In this document: positions 1-6,890 of the stretch, in pieces | Layout of the letters: the number at the start of each line of letters is the position of its first letter | How positions within the stretch are numbered: the stretch's first letter is position 1 | From: an uncultured beta proteobacterium | GTDB lineage: Bacteria > Pseudomonadota > Gammaproteobacteria > Burkholderiales > Rhodocyclaceae | NCBI GenBank assembly: GCA_903933395.1 | Contig: CAIZKA010000019.1 | Location: 1-16,424 of the forward strand | Direction of reading: 5' to 3' | Length of the DNA: 16,424 nt | Translations under genes and position numbers: made by a program | The notes under the pieces: generated by a model | Database searches by the model: none | What the model saw: only the letters and a program-made list of their open reading frames with translations | Told to the model about the DNA's origin: nothing

Positions 1-1047
1 CATCTTGCGGTCGAGGTGGATTTCCATGTTGCCGGTGCCCTTGAACTCTTCGTAGATCACGTCGTCCATGCGCGAGCCGGTTTCGATCAGCGCCGTGGCG
101 ATGATGGTCAGCGAGCCGCCTTCCTCGACGTTGCGCGCGGCGCCGAAGAAGCGTTTGGGCTTCTGCAGGGCGTTGGCGTCCACGCCGCCGGTGAGAACCT
201 TGCCCGAGGCCGGCTGCACGGTGTTGTAGGCGCGCGCCAGGCGGGTGATGGAATCGAGCAGGATGACCACGTCGCGCTTGTGTTCGACCAGGCGCTTGGC
301 CTTTTCGATGACCATTTCGGCGACCTGGACGTGGCGCGTGGCCGGCTCGTCGAAGGTCGAGGCGACGACTTCGCCCTTGACGGTGCGCGTCATCTCCGTG
401 ACTTCCTCCGGCCGCTCGTCGATGAGCAGGACGATCAGCGTGACATCGGGATGGTTGGCGGTGATGGCGTGGGCGACGTGCTGCATCAGCACGGTCTTGC
501 CGGCCTTCGGCGGCGATACGATGAGGCCGCGCTGGCCCTTGCCGATGGGCGCGATCATGTCGATGACGCGGCTGGTGATGTTCTCGTCGCTGCGGATATC
601 GCGCTCGATCAGCATGTGCTCGGTCGGATGCAGCGGCGTCAGGTTCTCGAACAGGATCTTGTGCTTCGACACTTCGGGCGACTCGCCATTGACGCGGTCC
701 ACCTTGACCAGTGCGAAATAGCGTTCGCCTTCTTTCGGGGCGCGGATCTCGCCGTCGATGGTGTCGCCGGAGCGCAGGTTGAAGCGGCGCACCTGGCTCG
801 GGCTGATGTAGATGTCGTCTGTGCTGGCGAGGTAGGAGGACTCGGGCGCGCGCAGGAAGCCGAAGCCGTCGGGCAGGATTTCCAGGACGCCGTCGCCGAA
901 GATGGTTTCGCCTTTTCTGGCTTCGTTCTTCAGCAGCGCGTACATCAGGTCCTGCTTGCGCAGCCGGTTGGCGTTTTCGATGTTGTTGGCGGCCGCCATC
1001 TCCAGCAACTGGCTGACGTGATGGGTTTTGAGCTCGGATAGGTGCAT
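1..1047 (-). CDS. rho: Transcription termination factor Rho, 3' end cut by window edge
   Basis: Rho is the hexameric RNA-dependent ATPase/helicase that ends transcription at Rho-dependent sites and stops untranslated transcripts in the cytoplasm. The 349 codons visible run to the window edge without a stop. The E. coli protein is 419 residues, so roughly 70 C-terminal residues are missing. Read in order: an N-terminal helical domain starting MHLSELK; the RNA-binding cold-shock-like fold with the RNP1-type GFGFLR at 61-66; the Walker A motif APPKAGKT at 178-185 (K184); the Walker B strand VVILLD at 260-265 (D265); and the Q-loop SGKVLTGGVDANAL from 281. Numbering matches E. coli Rho closely. 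The start is ATG with AGGT a few bases upstream on the minus strand. It lies downstream of trxA in the same direction, as in many proteobacteria, so the two may share transcripts. Identity is essentially certain. Confidence 0.98.
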   Translation of the reverse strand, partial: MHLSELKTHHVSQLLEMAAANNIENANRLRKQDLMYALLKNEARKGETIFGDGVLEILPDGFGFLRAPESSYLASTDDIYISPSQVRRFNLRSGDTIDGEIRAPKEGERYFALVKVDRVNGESPEVSKHKILFENLTPLHPTEHMLIERDIRSDENITSRVIDMIAPIGKGQRGLIVSPPKAGKTVLMQHVAHAITANHPDVTLIVLLIDERPEEVTEMTRTVKGEVVASTFDEPATRHVQVAEMVIEKAKRLVEHKRDVVILLDSITRLARAYNTVQPASGKVLTGGVDANALQKPKRFFGAARNVEEGGSLTIIATALIETGSRMDDVIYEEFKGTGNMEIHLDRKM

Positions 1048-1104
1048 GGACTACCTGCGCGGGAATTTCGGCGGATTGCGCCGGAACAGGGGGGTGTCGG
1101 GGAT

Positions 1105-1122
1105 GAATTCGGGAACGAATTC
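1105..1122 (-). repeat. Inverted repeat in the rho leader (7-bp arms, 4-nt loop)
   Basis: Arms GAATTCG at 1105-1111 and CGAATTC at 1116-1122 are perfect reverse complements around GGAA (UUCC in the rho-sense RNA). It lies 58 bp upstream of the rho start codon. It would fold in the rho 5' leader; a function is inference only. Confidence 0.45.
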
Positions 1123-1143
1123 GATCAGGAAGGGAACCGGATC

Positions 1144-1166
1144 GGCGCCGTGAAGGCTTTGGCGCC
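1144..1166 (-). repeat. Inverted repeat in the rho leader (6-bp GGCGCC arms)
   Basis: GGCGCC occurs at 1144-1149 and again at 1161-1166. Because the hexamer is self-complementary, the two copies can pair into a 6-bp GC stem with an 11-nt loop. It is the middle one of three hairpins between trxA and rho. It has no U-tract, so it is not a classical intrinsic terminator. Confidence 0.35.
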
Positions 1167-1181
1167 CGTATTGCTTTGCAA

Positions 1182-1206
1182 CGGCCCGGAATCAGGCTCC
1201 GGGCCG
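1182..1206 (-). terminator. Strong GC hairpin just after trxA (no U-tract)
   Basis: Arms CGGCCCGGA (1182-1190) and TCCGGGCCG (1198-1206) form a perfect 9-bp stem with a 7-nt loop. It begins 13 bp beyond the trxA stop in the trxA/rho direction. The sequence that follows in that direction is TTGCAAAGC rather than a T-run. It is therefore better read as a partial attenuator or a 3'-end stabilising structure between trxA and rho than as a complete intrinsic terminator. Confidence 0.45.
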
Positions 1207-1219
1207 AAATGTAACGGGA

Positions 1220-1546
1220 TCAGAGATTGCTGTCAATGAAGGCGGTAAGTTGGGACTTCGACAGGGCGCCGACTTTTTGCGCCTCGACGTTGCCGCCCTT
1301 GAACAACAGCAGCGTCGGAATGCCGCGGATGCCGTATTCGCCGGGCACCTTGGGGTTGTCATCGATGTTCAGCTTGGCCACGCGCAACTTGCCGGAATAG
1401 TCCCTGGCCACTTCGTCGAGGATCGGCGCAATCATCTTGCAGGGGCCGCACCACTCGGCCCAGAAGTCGACCAGGGTCGGCAGGGCGGAGTCGAGAACTT
1501 CGGCCTTGAAGGTGCTGTCGGTGACGTGGTTAATGTGTTCGCTCAT
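1220..1546 (-). CDS. trxA: Thioredoxin 1
   Basis: This small cytoplasmic dithiol oxidoreductase reduces protein disulfides and is itself recharged by thioredoxin reductase. The product is 108 residues, the normal length for the family. The redox motif WCGPC is at residues 32-36 within VDFWAEWCGPCK. The cis-proline that faces the active site is P77 in RGIPT. D27 (VDFW) matches the buried aspartate of thioredoxins. The start MSEHINH is preceded on the minus strand by GAGG in a good Shine-Dalgarno position. An in-frame extension reaching 1741 adds a non-thioredoxin arginine-rich stretch and would overlap the fdxA start, so it is rejected. It is transcribed away from fdxA and toward rho. Confidence 0.97.
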   Translation of the reverse strand: MSEHINHVTDSTFKAEVLDSALPTLVDFWAEWCGPCKMIAPILDEVARDYSGKLRVAKLNIDDNPKVPGEYGIRGIPTLLLFKGGNVEAQKVGALSKSQLTAFIDSNL

Positions 1547-1684
1547 GTATTCCTCGGGGAGATTTTGCGTTCCGGTTGCCGCGGGGTGCCGCGCTTGGGG
1601 CCGGAGGTCGCGATGAATTGCAGCGAAGCGATCGCATGCAGGATCGAATCCTAGCAAAAAATATCGGCCGTGGCGAACTCTGCC

Positions 1685-1715
1685 TTGTGCCAACACCGTG
1701 CGACGATGGTACATT
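1685..1715 (+). promoter_or_regulatory. Candidate fdxA promoter with extended -10
   Basis: TG-G-TACATT at 1707-1715 resembles an extended -10 (TGnTATAAT, 4 of 6 in the hexamer). TTGTGC at 1685-1690 is a possible -35, but the 19-bp spacer is long. It lies 24 bp upstream of the fdxA start in the 193-bp divergent gap between trxA and fdxA. I saw nothing else clear in that gap. Confidence 0.3.
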
Positions 1716-1739
1716 GTCAGCCCGAACCGGAGCTTAACC

Positions 1740-2063
1740 ATGACTTACGTTGTCACCGAATCCTGCATCAAGTGCAAATATACGGATTGCGTGGATGTCT
1801 GCCCCGTGGATTGTTTCCATGAAGGGCCGAACTTCCTCGTGATTGATCCCGAGGAGTGCATCGACTGCACCCTTTGCGTTGCCGAGTGCCCGGTGGAGGC
1901 CATCTTCGCCGAGGACGACGTGCCGAAGGGGCTGGAACACTTCACCGCGCTGAACGCCGAACTGACCAAGGCCTGGCCGGTCATCGTCGAGCGCAAGGAG
2001 CCGCCGGCCGATGCCGACGAATGGGTCGGAAAGCCGGGAAAACTCGACTTGCTCGAACGCTGA
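1740..2063 (+). CDS. fdxA: 7Fe ferredoxin, [3Fe-4S][4Fe-4S] type
   Basis: This is a low-potential electron carrier with one 3Fe-4S and one 4Fe-4S cluster. At 107 residues it matches the length and cysteine layout of Azotobacter FdI (AvFdI) with an offset of one. C9, C17 and C50 would bind the 3Fe-4S cluster. C21, C40, C43 and C46 would bind the 4Fe-4S cluster. C25 corresponds to the free cysteine of AvFdI. C12 is an extra cysteine in the first loop where a 2[4Fe-4S] ferredoxin would use it. The C-terminal extension after residue 60 is typical of this subfamily. The start MTYVV is preceded by GGAG; an in-frame ATG 14 codons upstream adds no family sequence and overlaps the candidate promoter. 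In AvFdI-type proteins the role is redox and stress related; the partner here is unknown. Confidence 0.93.
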   Translation: MTYVVTESCIKCKYTDCVDVCPVDCFHEGPNFLVIDPEECIDCTLCVAECPVEAIFAEDDVPKGLEHFTALNAELTKAWPVIVERKEPPADADEWVGKPGKLDLLER

Positions 2064-2099
2064 TCCCAATACCGGCGCTTTTTGCGCTGAAATCAATCC

Positions 2100-3209
2100 A
2101 TGTCCGGCAATACTTTTGGCTCCCTTTTCTGCGTCACTTCATTCGGCGAATCACACGGCCCGGCGATCGGCTGCGTTGTCGACGGCTGCCCTCCCGGCCT
2201 GGAAATATCGGCCGCGGAAATCCAGGCCGACCTTGACCGGCGCAAGCCGGGCACATCACGCCACGTTACCCAGCGCCGGGAATCGGATACGGTGGAGATC
2301 CTCTCCGGCGTCTTCGAGGGCCGCACCACGGGCGCCACGATCGGCCTCCTGATCCGCAACGAGGACCAGCGCAGCAAGGACTACGGCAATATTGCGGAAA
2401 CCTTCCGCCCGGGGCACGCCGACTACACCTACTGGCAGAAATTCGGCATCCGCGACCATCGCGGCGGCGGCCGTTCGTCGGCGCGCGAGACGGCGGTGCG
2501 CGTTGCCGCCGGGGCGATTGCCAGGAAATGGCTGCAACAGCGCTATGGCGTGACGGTGCGCGGCTGGATGAGCCAGCTGGGGAGCATCGAAATTCCCTTT
2601 GTTGACGAGGCCGTAATCCACGGCAATCCCTTTTTTGCCGCCAATGCAGCGATCGTGCCGCAGCTCGAGGGCTACATGGATGCGCTGCGCAAGTCGGGCG
2701 ATTCGGTGGGCGCCGAGATAACCGTGGTGGCGCGCGGCGTACCGGTCGGCTGGGGCGACCCCGTGTACGACCGGCTCGATGCCGACATCGCCTACGCCAT
2801 GATGGGCATCAACGCGGTCAAGGGCGTCGAGATTGGCGCCGGCTTCGGGTCGGTGACGCAAAAAGGCAGCGAACACGGTGACGAACTGACGCCCCAGGGT
2901 TTCATCGGAAACAATGCCGGAGGGATACTGGGCGGCATTTCCACCGGGCAGGAGGTGGTGGTGCGGATGGCGGTCAAGCCGACCTCCAGCATCCGCCTGC
3001 CGCGGCGCACGATCAATCTTGCCGGCGAGCCGGCCATCATCGAAACCCACGGCCGCCACGATCCCTGTGTCGGCATCCGCGCCACGCCGATCGCCGAGGC
3101 GATGCTGGCGCTGGTACTGATCGATGCCGCCCTGCACCATCGCGCCCAGTGCGCGGACGTGGTGTGTCCGACTCCGGCGATTCCGGGCCGGGCCCCGGAT
3201 GGTGCCTGA
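2100..3209 (+). CDS. aroC: Chorismate synthase
   Basis: AroC converts 5-enolpyruvylshikimate-3-phosphate to chorismate, the last common step of aromatic biosynthesis, using reduced FMN. The product is 369 residues, compared with about 361 in E. coli. Family signatures are intact: GESHG at 16-20 with the active-site His at 19, RPGHAD at 103-108 with H106, the FMN/substrate loop RGGGRSSARET at 121-131, and GRHDPC at 318-323. The start MSGNTFG is the standard AroC N-terminus. Its Shine-Dalgarno sequence is weak. It follows fdxA after 36 bp with no visible terminator, so readthrough from fdxA is plausible. Chorismate supplies the trp genes later in the window. Confidence 0.97.
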   Translation: MSGNTFGSLFCVTSFGESHGPAIGCVVDGCPPGLEISAAEIQADLDRRKPGTSRHVTQRRESDTVEILSGVFEGRTTGATIGLLIRNEDQRSKDYGNIAETFRPGHADYTYWQKFGIRDHRGGGRSSARETAVRVAAGAIARKWLQQRYGVTVRGWMSQLGSIEIPFVDEAVIHGNPFFAANAAIVPQLEGYMDALRKSGDSVGAEITVVARGVPVGWGDPVYDRLDADIAYAMMGINAVKGVEIGAGFGSVTQKGSEHGDELTPQGFIGNNAGGILGGISTGQEVVVRMAVKPTSSIRLPRRTINLAGEPAIIETHGRHDPCVGIRATPIAEAMLALVLIDAALHHRAQCADVVCPTPAIPGRAPDGA

Positions 3210-3215
3210 TAGAAT
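3207..3215 (+). promoter_or_regulatory. Extended -10-like element overlapping the aroC stop
   Basis: TG-A-TAGAAT matches an extended -10 with 5 of 6 hexamer bases and overlaps the aroC TGA. No recognisable -35 is present 16-18 bp upstream. It could start a transcript for the DUF465/MFS pair 42 bp downstream. The prediction is weak. Confidence 0.3.
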
Positions 3216-3257
3216 TCGAGCGATATTTCCAATAACAATTTTCCAGGGCAGGAAGCC

Positions 3258-3521
3258 ATGCACGTCGATCACCACGATCTCTATAGCGAATTCCCCGATA
3301 TGCGCGACGCCATCGATGCCCTGAAGGCTTCGGGCGGTTACATCGGCAGTCTGTTCGGACGTTACAACCGCCTCACCGGCAAGGTCGAAGACCTCGAAGA
3401 ACACGACATGCCGGTCGCCGACTTCACGCTCGAAGACATGAAGAAGGCGCGTGTCAAGCTCAAGGACGAGATCTACCACTTGCTGCTGGCCTTCCGCGCC
3501 GGGCAGAAACACAAAGCTTGA
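3258..3521 (+). CDS. DUF465/YdcH-like small protein
   Basis: This 87-residue protein has no established function. The sequence fits the DUF465 (YdcH) family: an N-terminal HDLYSEFPDMRDAIDALK segment, a central NRLTGKVEDLEEH segment, and a C-terminal helix LEDMKKARVKLKDEIYHLL. It looks all-helical, probably a short coiled-coil hairpin, with no signal peptide or membrane segment. AGGAAG lies at a good distance before the ATG. Its last four bases (TTGA) overlap the start of the MFS gene, which suggests translational coupling. The length is somewhat longer than the usual 70-75 residues, because of the C-terminal tail and the middle loop. The family call is good; the role is unknown. Confidence 0.85.
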   Translation: MHVDHHDLYSEFPDMRDAIDALKASGGYIGSLFGRYNRLTGKVEDLEEHDMPVADFTLEDMKKARVKLKDEIYHLLLAFRAGQKHKA

Positions 3522-4675
3522 TCTTCTCGCCGCACGGCCGCCTGGCCGTCTGGTATTTCTGGTACTTCGCGTTCATCGGCGCCTTCCTGCCGTATTTCGC
3601 GCTCTACCTGCAATCCATAGGGCTTTCCGCCGGCCGCATCGCGGTGCTGATGTCGCTCGGGCAGCTGATGCGGCTGCTGGCGCCGCTGCTCTGGAGCTGG
3701 CTGGCCGACAGCGGCGGGCGCCGCGTACGCATCGTCGTCGCTTCCACGGCGGCCGCGCTGGCGAGCTTTTCGGTGGTGTTCCTGACTCAGGATTTCTTCG
3801 CCCTGCTGGTCGGCATGGCGATCCTGCACTTCTTCTGGAGCGCATCGCTGCCCCTGGTCGAGGCGCTGACGTTGGGACATCTTGCCGCCAATCCGGAGCG
3901 TTACGGCCGCATCCGGCTCTGGGGTTCGATCGGGTTCATCGTCACCGTCATGGGGGTCGGCCTCCTGCTGGATTCGGCGCCGATCAAGTCCCAGCTCTGG
4001 GTGAGCTGGGCCCTGTTGCTGGGGACCCTGCTGAGTGCCTTGACGCTGATCGAAGTGAAGGGTCACGCCGGGCAGATCGCGGGTCCGATCTTCGGTGTCC
4101 TGCGGCAGCGCAAGGTGGTATTCCTGCTGGTCGCCGGGTTGTTCATGACCGCAGCGCATGGCGCCCTGTATGTGTTCTATTCGATACATCTCGTCGCCCA
4201 TGGCTACGGCAAGGGCCTGGTCGGACTGCTGTGGACGCTGGGGGTGGTGGCCGAAATCGTGGTGTTCCTCCTGATGCCCAGGATTTCCGCCAGGATATCG
4301 CTGCGGACGATCCTTCTGGCCTGCTTCGTCCTGGCGGCATTGCGCTTCCTGGTGATCGGCTGGGGCGTTGCGTTCATCGGCCTTCTTGTCGTCGCCCAAC
4401 TGCTTCATGGCGCCACTTTCGGCGCCCACCATGCGGCCACCATGGCCGCCCTCAATCGCTGGTTCGAGCCCGGCCAGCAGGCGCGGGCGCAGGCGCTGTA
4501 CGGCAGCGTCGCCTATGGCGCCGGTGGTCTGGGCGGCGCCTTGCTGGCCGGCGCCCTGTGGGAAGGGGCCGGCGCCGGGATCACCTTCAGCGCCGCTTCC
4601 GCGCTCGCTCTCCTCGGTCTGGTTCTGGTCTGGCGCGGCGTTCCGGGCGATCCGGCCGGCGCGGCTGTGCGATAA
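3518..4675 (+). CDS. MFS transporter, HcaT/3-phenylpropionate-permease-like
   Basis: The product is a 385-residue inner-membrane protein of the major facilitator superfamily with about 12 hydrophobic segments. The N-terminus, with YFWYFAFIGAFLPYFALYLQ followed by GLSAGRIAVLMSLGQLMRLLAPLLWSWLAD (split by residues 31-34), is typical of the MFS_1-like/HcaT branch. The loop DSGGRRVR at 64-71 corresponds to MFS motif A, and RYGRIRLWGSIGFI at 128-141 is a hallmark of this branch. The C-terminal half keeps GATFGAHHAA and a QARAQALYGSVAYGAGG stretch. The only reasonable start is TTG in the TTGA overlap with the upstream stop; no in-frame ATG or GTG is nearby. Substrate cannot be told from sequence. 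Its position between aroC and leuC may be only positional. Confidence 0.88.
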   Translation: MIFSPHGRLAVWYFWYFAFIGAFLPYFALYLQSIGLSAGRIAVLMSLGQLMRLLAPLLWSWLADSGGRRVRIVVASTAAALASFSVVFLTQDFFALLVGMAILHFFWSASLPLVEALTLGHLAANPERYGRIRLWGSIGFIVTVMGVGLLLDSAPIKSQLWVSWALLLGTLLSALTLIEVKGHAGQIAGPIFGVLRQRKVVFLLVAGLFMTAAHGALYVFYSIHLVAHGYGKGLVGLLWTLGVVAEIVVFLLMPRISARISLRTILLACFVLAALRFLVIGWGVAFIGLLVVAQLLHGATFGAHHAATMAALNRWFEPGQQARAQALYGSVAYGAGGLGGALLAGALWEGAGAGITFSAASALALLGLVLVWRGVPGDPAGAAVR

Positions 4676-4676
4676 T
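4668..4676 (+). promoter_or_regulatory. Extended -10-like element overlapping the MFS gene stop
   Basis: TG-C-GATAAT resembles an extended -10 with 5 of 6 hexamer bases and overlaps the MFS TAA. It sits 29 bp upstream of the leuC ATG, so it could drive the leu cluster. No -35 was recognised and no leucine-rich leader peptide was seen in the short gap. Confidence 0.3.
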
Positions 4677-4705
4677 TCGAGGTCCCCGCAGAAGCAACCG
4701 AGATC

Positions 4706-6112
4706 ATGGCAAAAACGCTTTACGAAAAACTCTGGGACAGCCATGTCGTCCATGTCGAGGACGACGGCACGGCGCTGCTCTACATCGATCGCCATCTGGT
4801 GCATGAAGTTACCAGCCCGCAGGCCTTCGAAGGACTGAAACTCGCCGGGCGCAAGCCCTGGCGCGTTTCGTCGATCGTCGCCACGGCCGACCACAACACG
4901 CCGACCTCGCATTGGGAACGCGGCATCGTTGACCCGATCTCGCGCCAACAGGTCGAGACGCTGGATGCCAATATCCGCGAAACCGGCGCGCTGGCCTACT
5001 TCCCGTTCAAGGACAAGCGCCAGGGCATCGTCCACGTCGTCGGCCCGGAGAACGGCGCGACGCTGCCCGGCATGACCGTGGTCTGCGGCGACTCCCATAC
5101 CTCCACCCACGGCGCGTTCGCCTGCCTTGCCCACGGCATCGGCACCTCGGAAGTCGAGCATGTGCTGGCCACGCAATGTCTGCTGCAGAAGAAGTCGAAG
5201 ACCATGCTGGTGAAGGTCGACGGCAAAGTCGGCGCCGGCGTTACGGCGAAGGACATCGTGCTGGCCCTGATCGGTTGCATCGGTACGGCCGGGGGCACCG
5301 GTTACGCCATCGAATTCGGCGGCACGGCCATTCGCGCCCTGTCGATGGAAGGACGCATGACGGTCTGCAACATGGCGATCGAAGCCGGTGCGCGGGTCGG
5401 TTTCATCGCTGCCGACGAGACCACCATCGCCTATCTGAAGGGGCGCAACTTCGCCCCCAAGGGCGCCGACTGGGACAAGGCCGTGGCTTACTGGCGCACC
5501 CTGGTATCGGACGCGGATGCGCAGTTCGACAGGGTGATCGAACTCGATGCCGGGCGGATCGTGCCGCAGGTGACCTGGGGTACCTCGCCCGAAATGGTGA
5601 CGGGAATCGACGGCACCGTGCCGGCGCCCGAGGATTTCAGCGACCCGGTCAAGAGCGAAGGCGTCGCCCGCGCGCTGCAGTACATGGGTTTGACGCCGCA
5701 TATGCGCATCGACCAGATCAAAATCGACAAGGTCTTCATCGGTTCCTGCACCAATTCGCGCATCGAGGACCTGCGTGCCGCCGCCGCGGTGGCAAAAGGC
5801 CGTCATATAGCCGCCAACGTCAAGCTGGCGCTGGTGGTTCCGGGTTCCGGATTGATCAAGGAGCAGGCCGAGACCGAGGGCCTGGACAAGATATTCATCG
5901 CCGCAGGCTTCGAATGGCGCCAGCCCGGTTGCTCGATGTGCCTGGCGATGAACGACGACCGCCTGAATCCCGGCGAGCGTTGCGCGTCGACATCGAACCG
6001 CAATTTCGAGGGCCGCCAGGGTGCGGGCGGCCGCACCCATCTCGTCAGTCCGGCCATGGCGGCCGCCGCGGCGATCGCCGGCCGTTTTGCCGATGTTCGT
6101 GAATTGTCATAA
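4706..6112 (+). CDS. leuC: 3-isopropylmalate dehydratase large subunit
   Basis: With LeuD this aconitase-type 4Fe-4S enzyme isomerises 2-isopropylmalate to 3-isopropylmalate in leucine synthesis. The product is 468 residues, the usual bacterial length. The iron-sulfur ligands are C348 in GSCTNSR and C409/C412 in GCSMC. The substrate region CGDSHTSTHGAF is at 127-138, and the conserved N-terminus KTLYEKLWDSHVV is present. The C-terminus has NRNFEGRQGAGGRTHLVSP, also typical. The start ATG follows the MFS stop by 30 bp. Its stop codon is embedded in the Shine-Dalgarno of the next gene. The group (leuC, small lipoprotein, leuD, leuB) runs without gaps larger than 11 bp and is very likely one operon. 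Confidence 0.98.
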   Translation: MAKTLYEKLWDSHVVHVEDDGTALLYIDRHLVHEVTSPQAFEGLKLAGRKPWRVSSIVATADHNTPTSHWERGIVDPISRQQVETLDANIRETGALAYFPFKDKRQGIVHVVGPENGATLPGMTVVCGDSHTSTHGAFACLAHGIGTSEVEHVLATQCLLQKKSKTMLVKVDGKVGAGVTAKDIVLALIGCIGTAGGTGYAIEFGGTAIRALSMEGRMTVCNMAIEAGARVGFIAADETTIAYLKGRNFAPKGADWDKAVAYWRTLVSDADAQFDRVIELDAGRIVPQVTWGTSPEMVTGIDGTVPAPEDFSDPVKSEGVARALQYMGLTPHMRIDQIKIDKVFIGSCTNSRIEDLRAAAAVAKGRHIAANVKLALVVPGSGLIKEQAETEGLDKIFIAAGFEWRQPGCSMCLAMNDDRLNPGERCASTSNRNFEGRQGAGGRTHLVSPAMAAAAAIAGRFADVRELS

Positions 6113-6116
6113 GGAG
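6111..6116 (+). promoter_or_regulatory. Ribosome binding site for the small lipoprotein gene
   Basis: AAGGAG shares its first two bases with the leuC stop codon and lies six bases before the ATG at 6123. It fixes the start of the short lipoprotein gene and argues against the longer in-frame reading that begins inside leuC. Confidence 0.75.
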
Positions 6117-6122
6117 AAGTCC

Positions 6123-6242
6123 ATGTTTCGAGTTTTAACCGCTTTCGTCATGATGTTGGCCCTGTCCGCCTGCAATACCGTGGAAGGTATCGGCAAGGAC
6201 GTCAAGAAAGGTGGCGAAGCCATCGAGAAGGCCGCGAAGTAA
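6123..6242 (+). CDS. Entericidin A/B-like small lipoprotein
   Basis: This 39-residue secreted lipoprotein has a short hydrophobic signal (MFRVLTAFVMMLALSAC). The lipobox is LSAC with C17 as the acylated residue, giving a mature peptide of 23 residues. The mature part, NTVEGIGKDVKKGGEAIEKAAK with its C17 removed here, is a charged amphipathic helix like the entericidin EcnA/EcnB family. Position +2 is Asn, which does not favour inner-membrane retention, so the outer membrane is the likely site. It has a strong AAGGAG ribosome site, and its TAA overlaps the leuD ATG by one base (TAATG). E. coli entericidins form a toxin/antidote pair; here only one member is present, so a bacteriolytic role is not supported. 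Entericidin-like genes between leuC and leuD are known in other betaproteobacteria. Confidence 0.88.
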   Translation: MFRVLTAFVMMLALSACNTVEGIGKDVKKGGEAIEKAAK

Positions 6243-6880
6243 TGGAGAAGTTCATCAAGCTGGACGGTCTGGTGGCCCCGCTTGATCGCGCCAACGTCGA
6301 TACCGACGCCATCATCCCCAAGCAGTTCCTCAAGTCGATCAAGCGCTCGGGCTTCGGCCCCAACGCCTTCGACGAGTGGCGCTACATGGATCATGGCGAG
6401 CCGGGTCAGGACAGCTCGAAGCGGGCGAAAAACCCCAACTTCGTGCTGAACCAGGATCGCTATCAGGGCGCTTCGATATTGCTGGCACGCAGCAACTTCG
6501 GCTGCGGCTCGTCGCGCGAACATGCACCGTGGGCGCTGTACGACTTCGGCTTTCGCGCCATCGTCGGCGAATCCTTTGCCGACATCTTTTTCAACAACTG
6601 CTTCAAGAACGGCCTGTTGCCGATCGTCCTGCCCAAGGCGGAAATCGACGCTTTGTTCGGCCTCACCGAGCATACGCCGGACTATCGACTGACCGTCGAT
6701 CTGCCGGCGCAACTGGTCGTGCGGCCGGACGGCCATGCGATCCGCTTCGATGTGGATGCCTTCCGCAAGGAGTGCATGCTCAATGGCTGGGACGATATCG
6801 GGCTGACCCTGCGCCATGCGGAGAAAATTCGCGAGTTCGAGGCCCGTCGCCGCATCGAGCAGCCCTGGCAGTTTGCATAA
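6242..6880 (+). CDS. leuD: 3-isopropylmalate dehydratase small subunit
   Basis: LeuD is the small subunit (aconitase swivel domain) of isopropylmalate isomerase. The product is 212 residues, normal for the LeuC/LeuD two-subunit bacterial type. Diagnostic segments are APLDRANVDTDAIIPKQFLK near the N-terminus (residues 12-31), the substrate loop NFGCGSSREHAPWAL at 85-99, and FADIFFNNCFKNGLLPI around 112-128. The ATG shares its A with the stop of the lipoprotein gene and no strong Shine-Dalgarno is visible. Translation is therefore probably coupled to that small gene, which ties lipoprotein and isomerase output together. Confidence 0.98.
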   Translation: MEKFIKLDGLVAPLDRANVDTDAIIPKQFLKSIKRSGFGPNAFDEWRYMDHGEPGQDSSKRAKNPNFVLNQDRYQGASILLARSNFGCGSSREHAPWALYDFGFRAIVGESFADIFFNNCFKNGLLPIVLPKAEIDALFGLTEHTPDYRLTVDLPAQLVVRPDGHAIRFDVDAFRKECMLNGWDDIGLTLRHAEKIREFEARRRIEQPWQFA

Positions 6881-6890
6881 AGGATTCCCA

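Noticed and set aside
16..1041. A 341-codon plus-strand frame opposite rho
   Set aside because: Rho on the minus strand has every family motif; the plus frame is its shadow and shows no domain.
1547..1741. N-terminal extension of thioredoxin to 1741
   Set aside because: The extra residues are not thioredoxin sequence, and a good ribosome site sits directly before the ATG at 1546.
3473..6040. An 855-codon open frame on the minus strand across the MFS gene and leuC
   Set aside because: It is the antisense of two well-supported genes, has an Arg/Gly/Asp/His-rich composition typical of antisense frames in GC-rich DNA, and shows no family motif.
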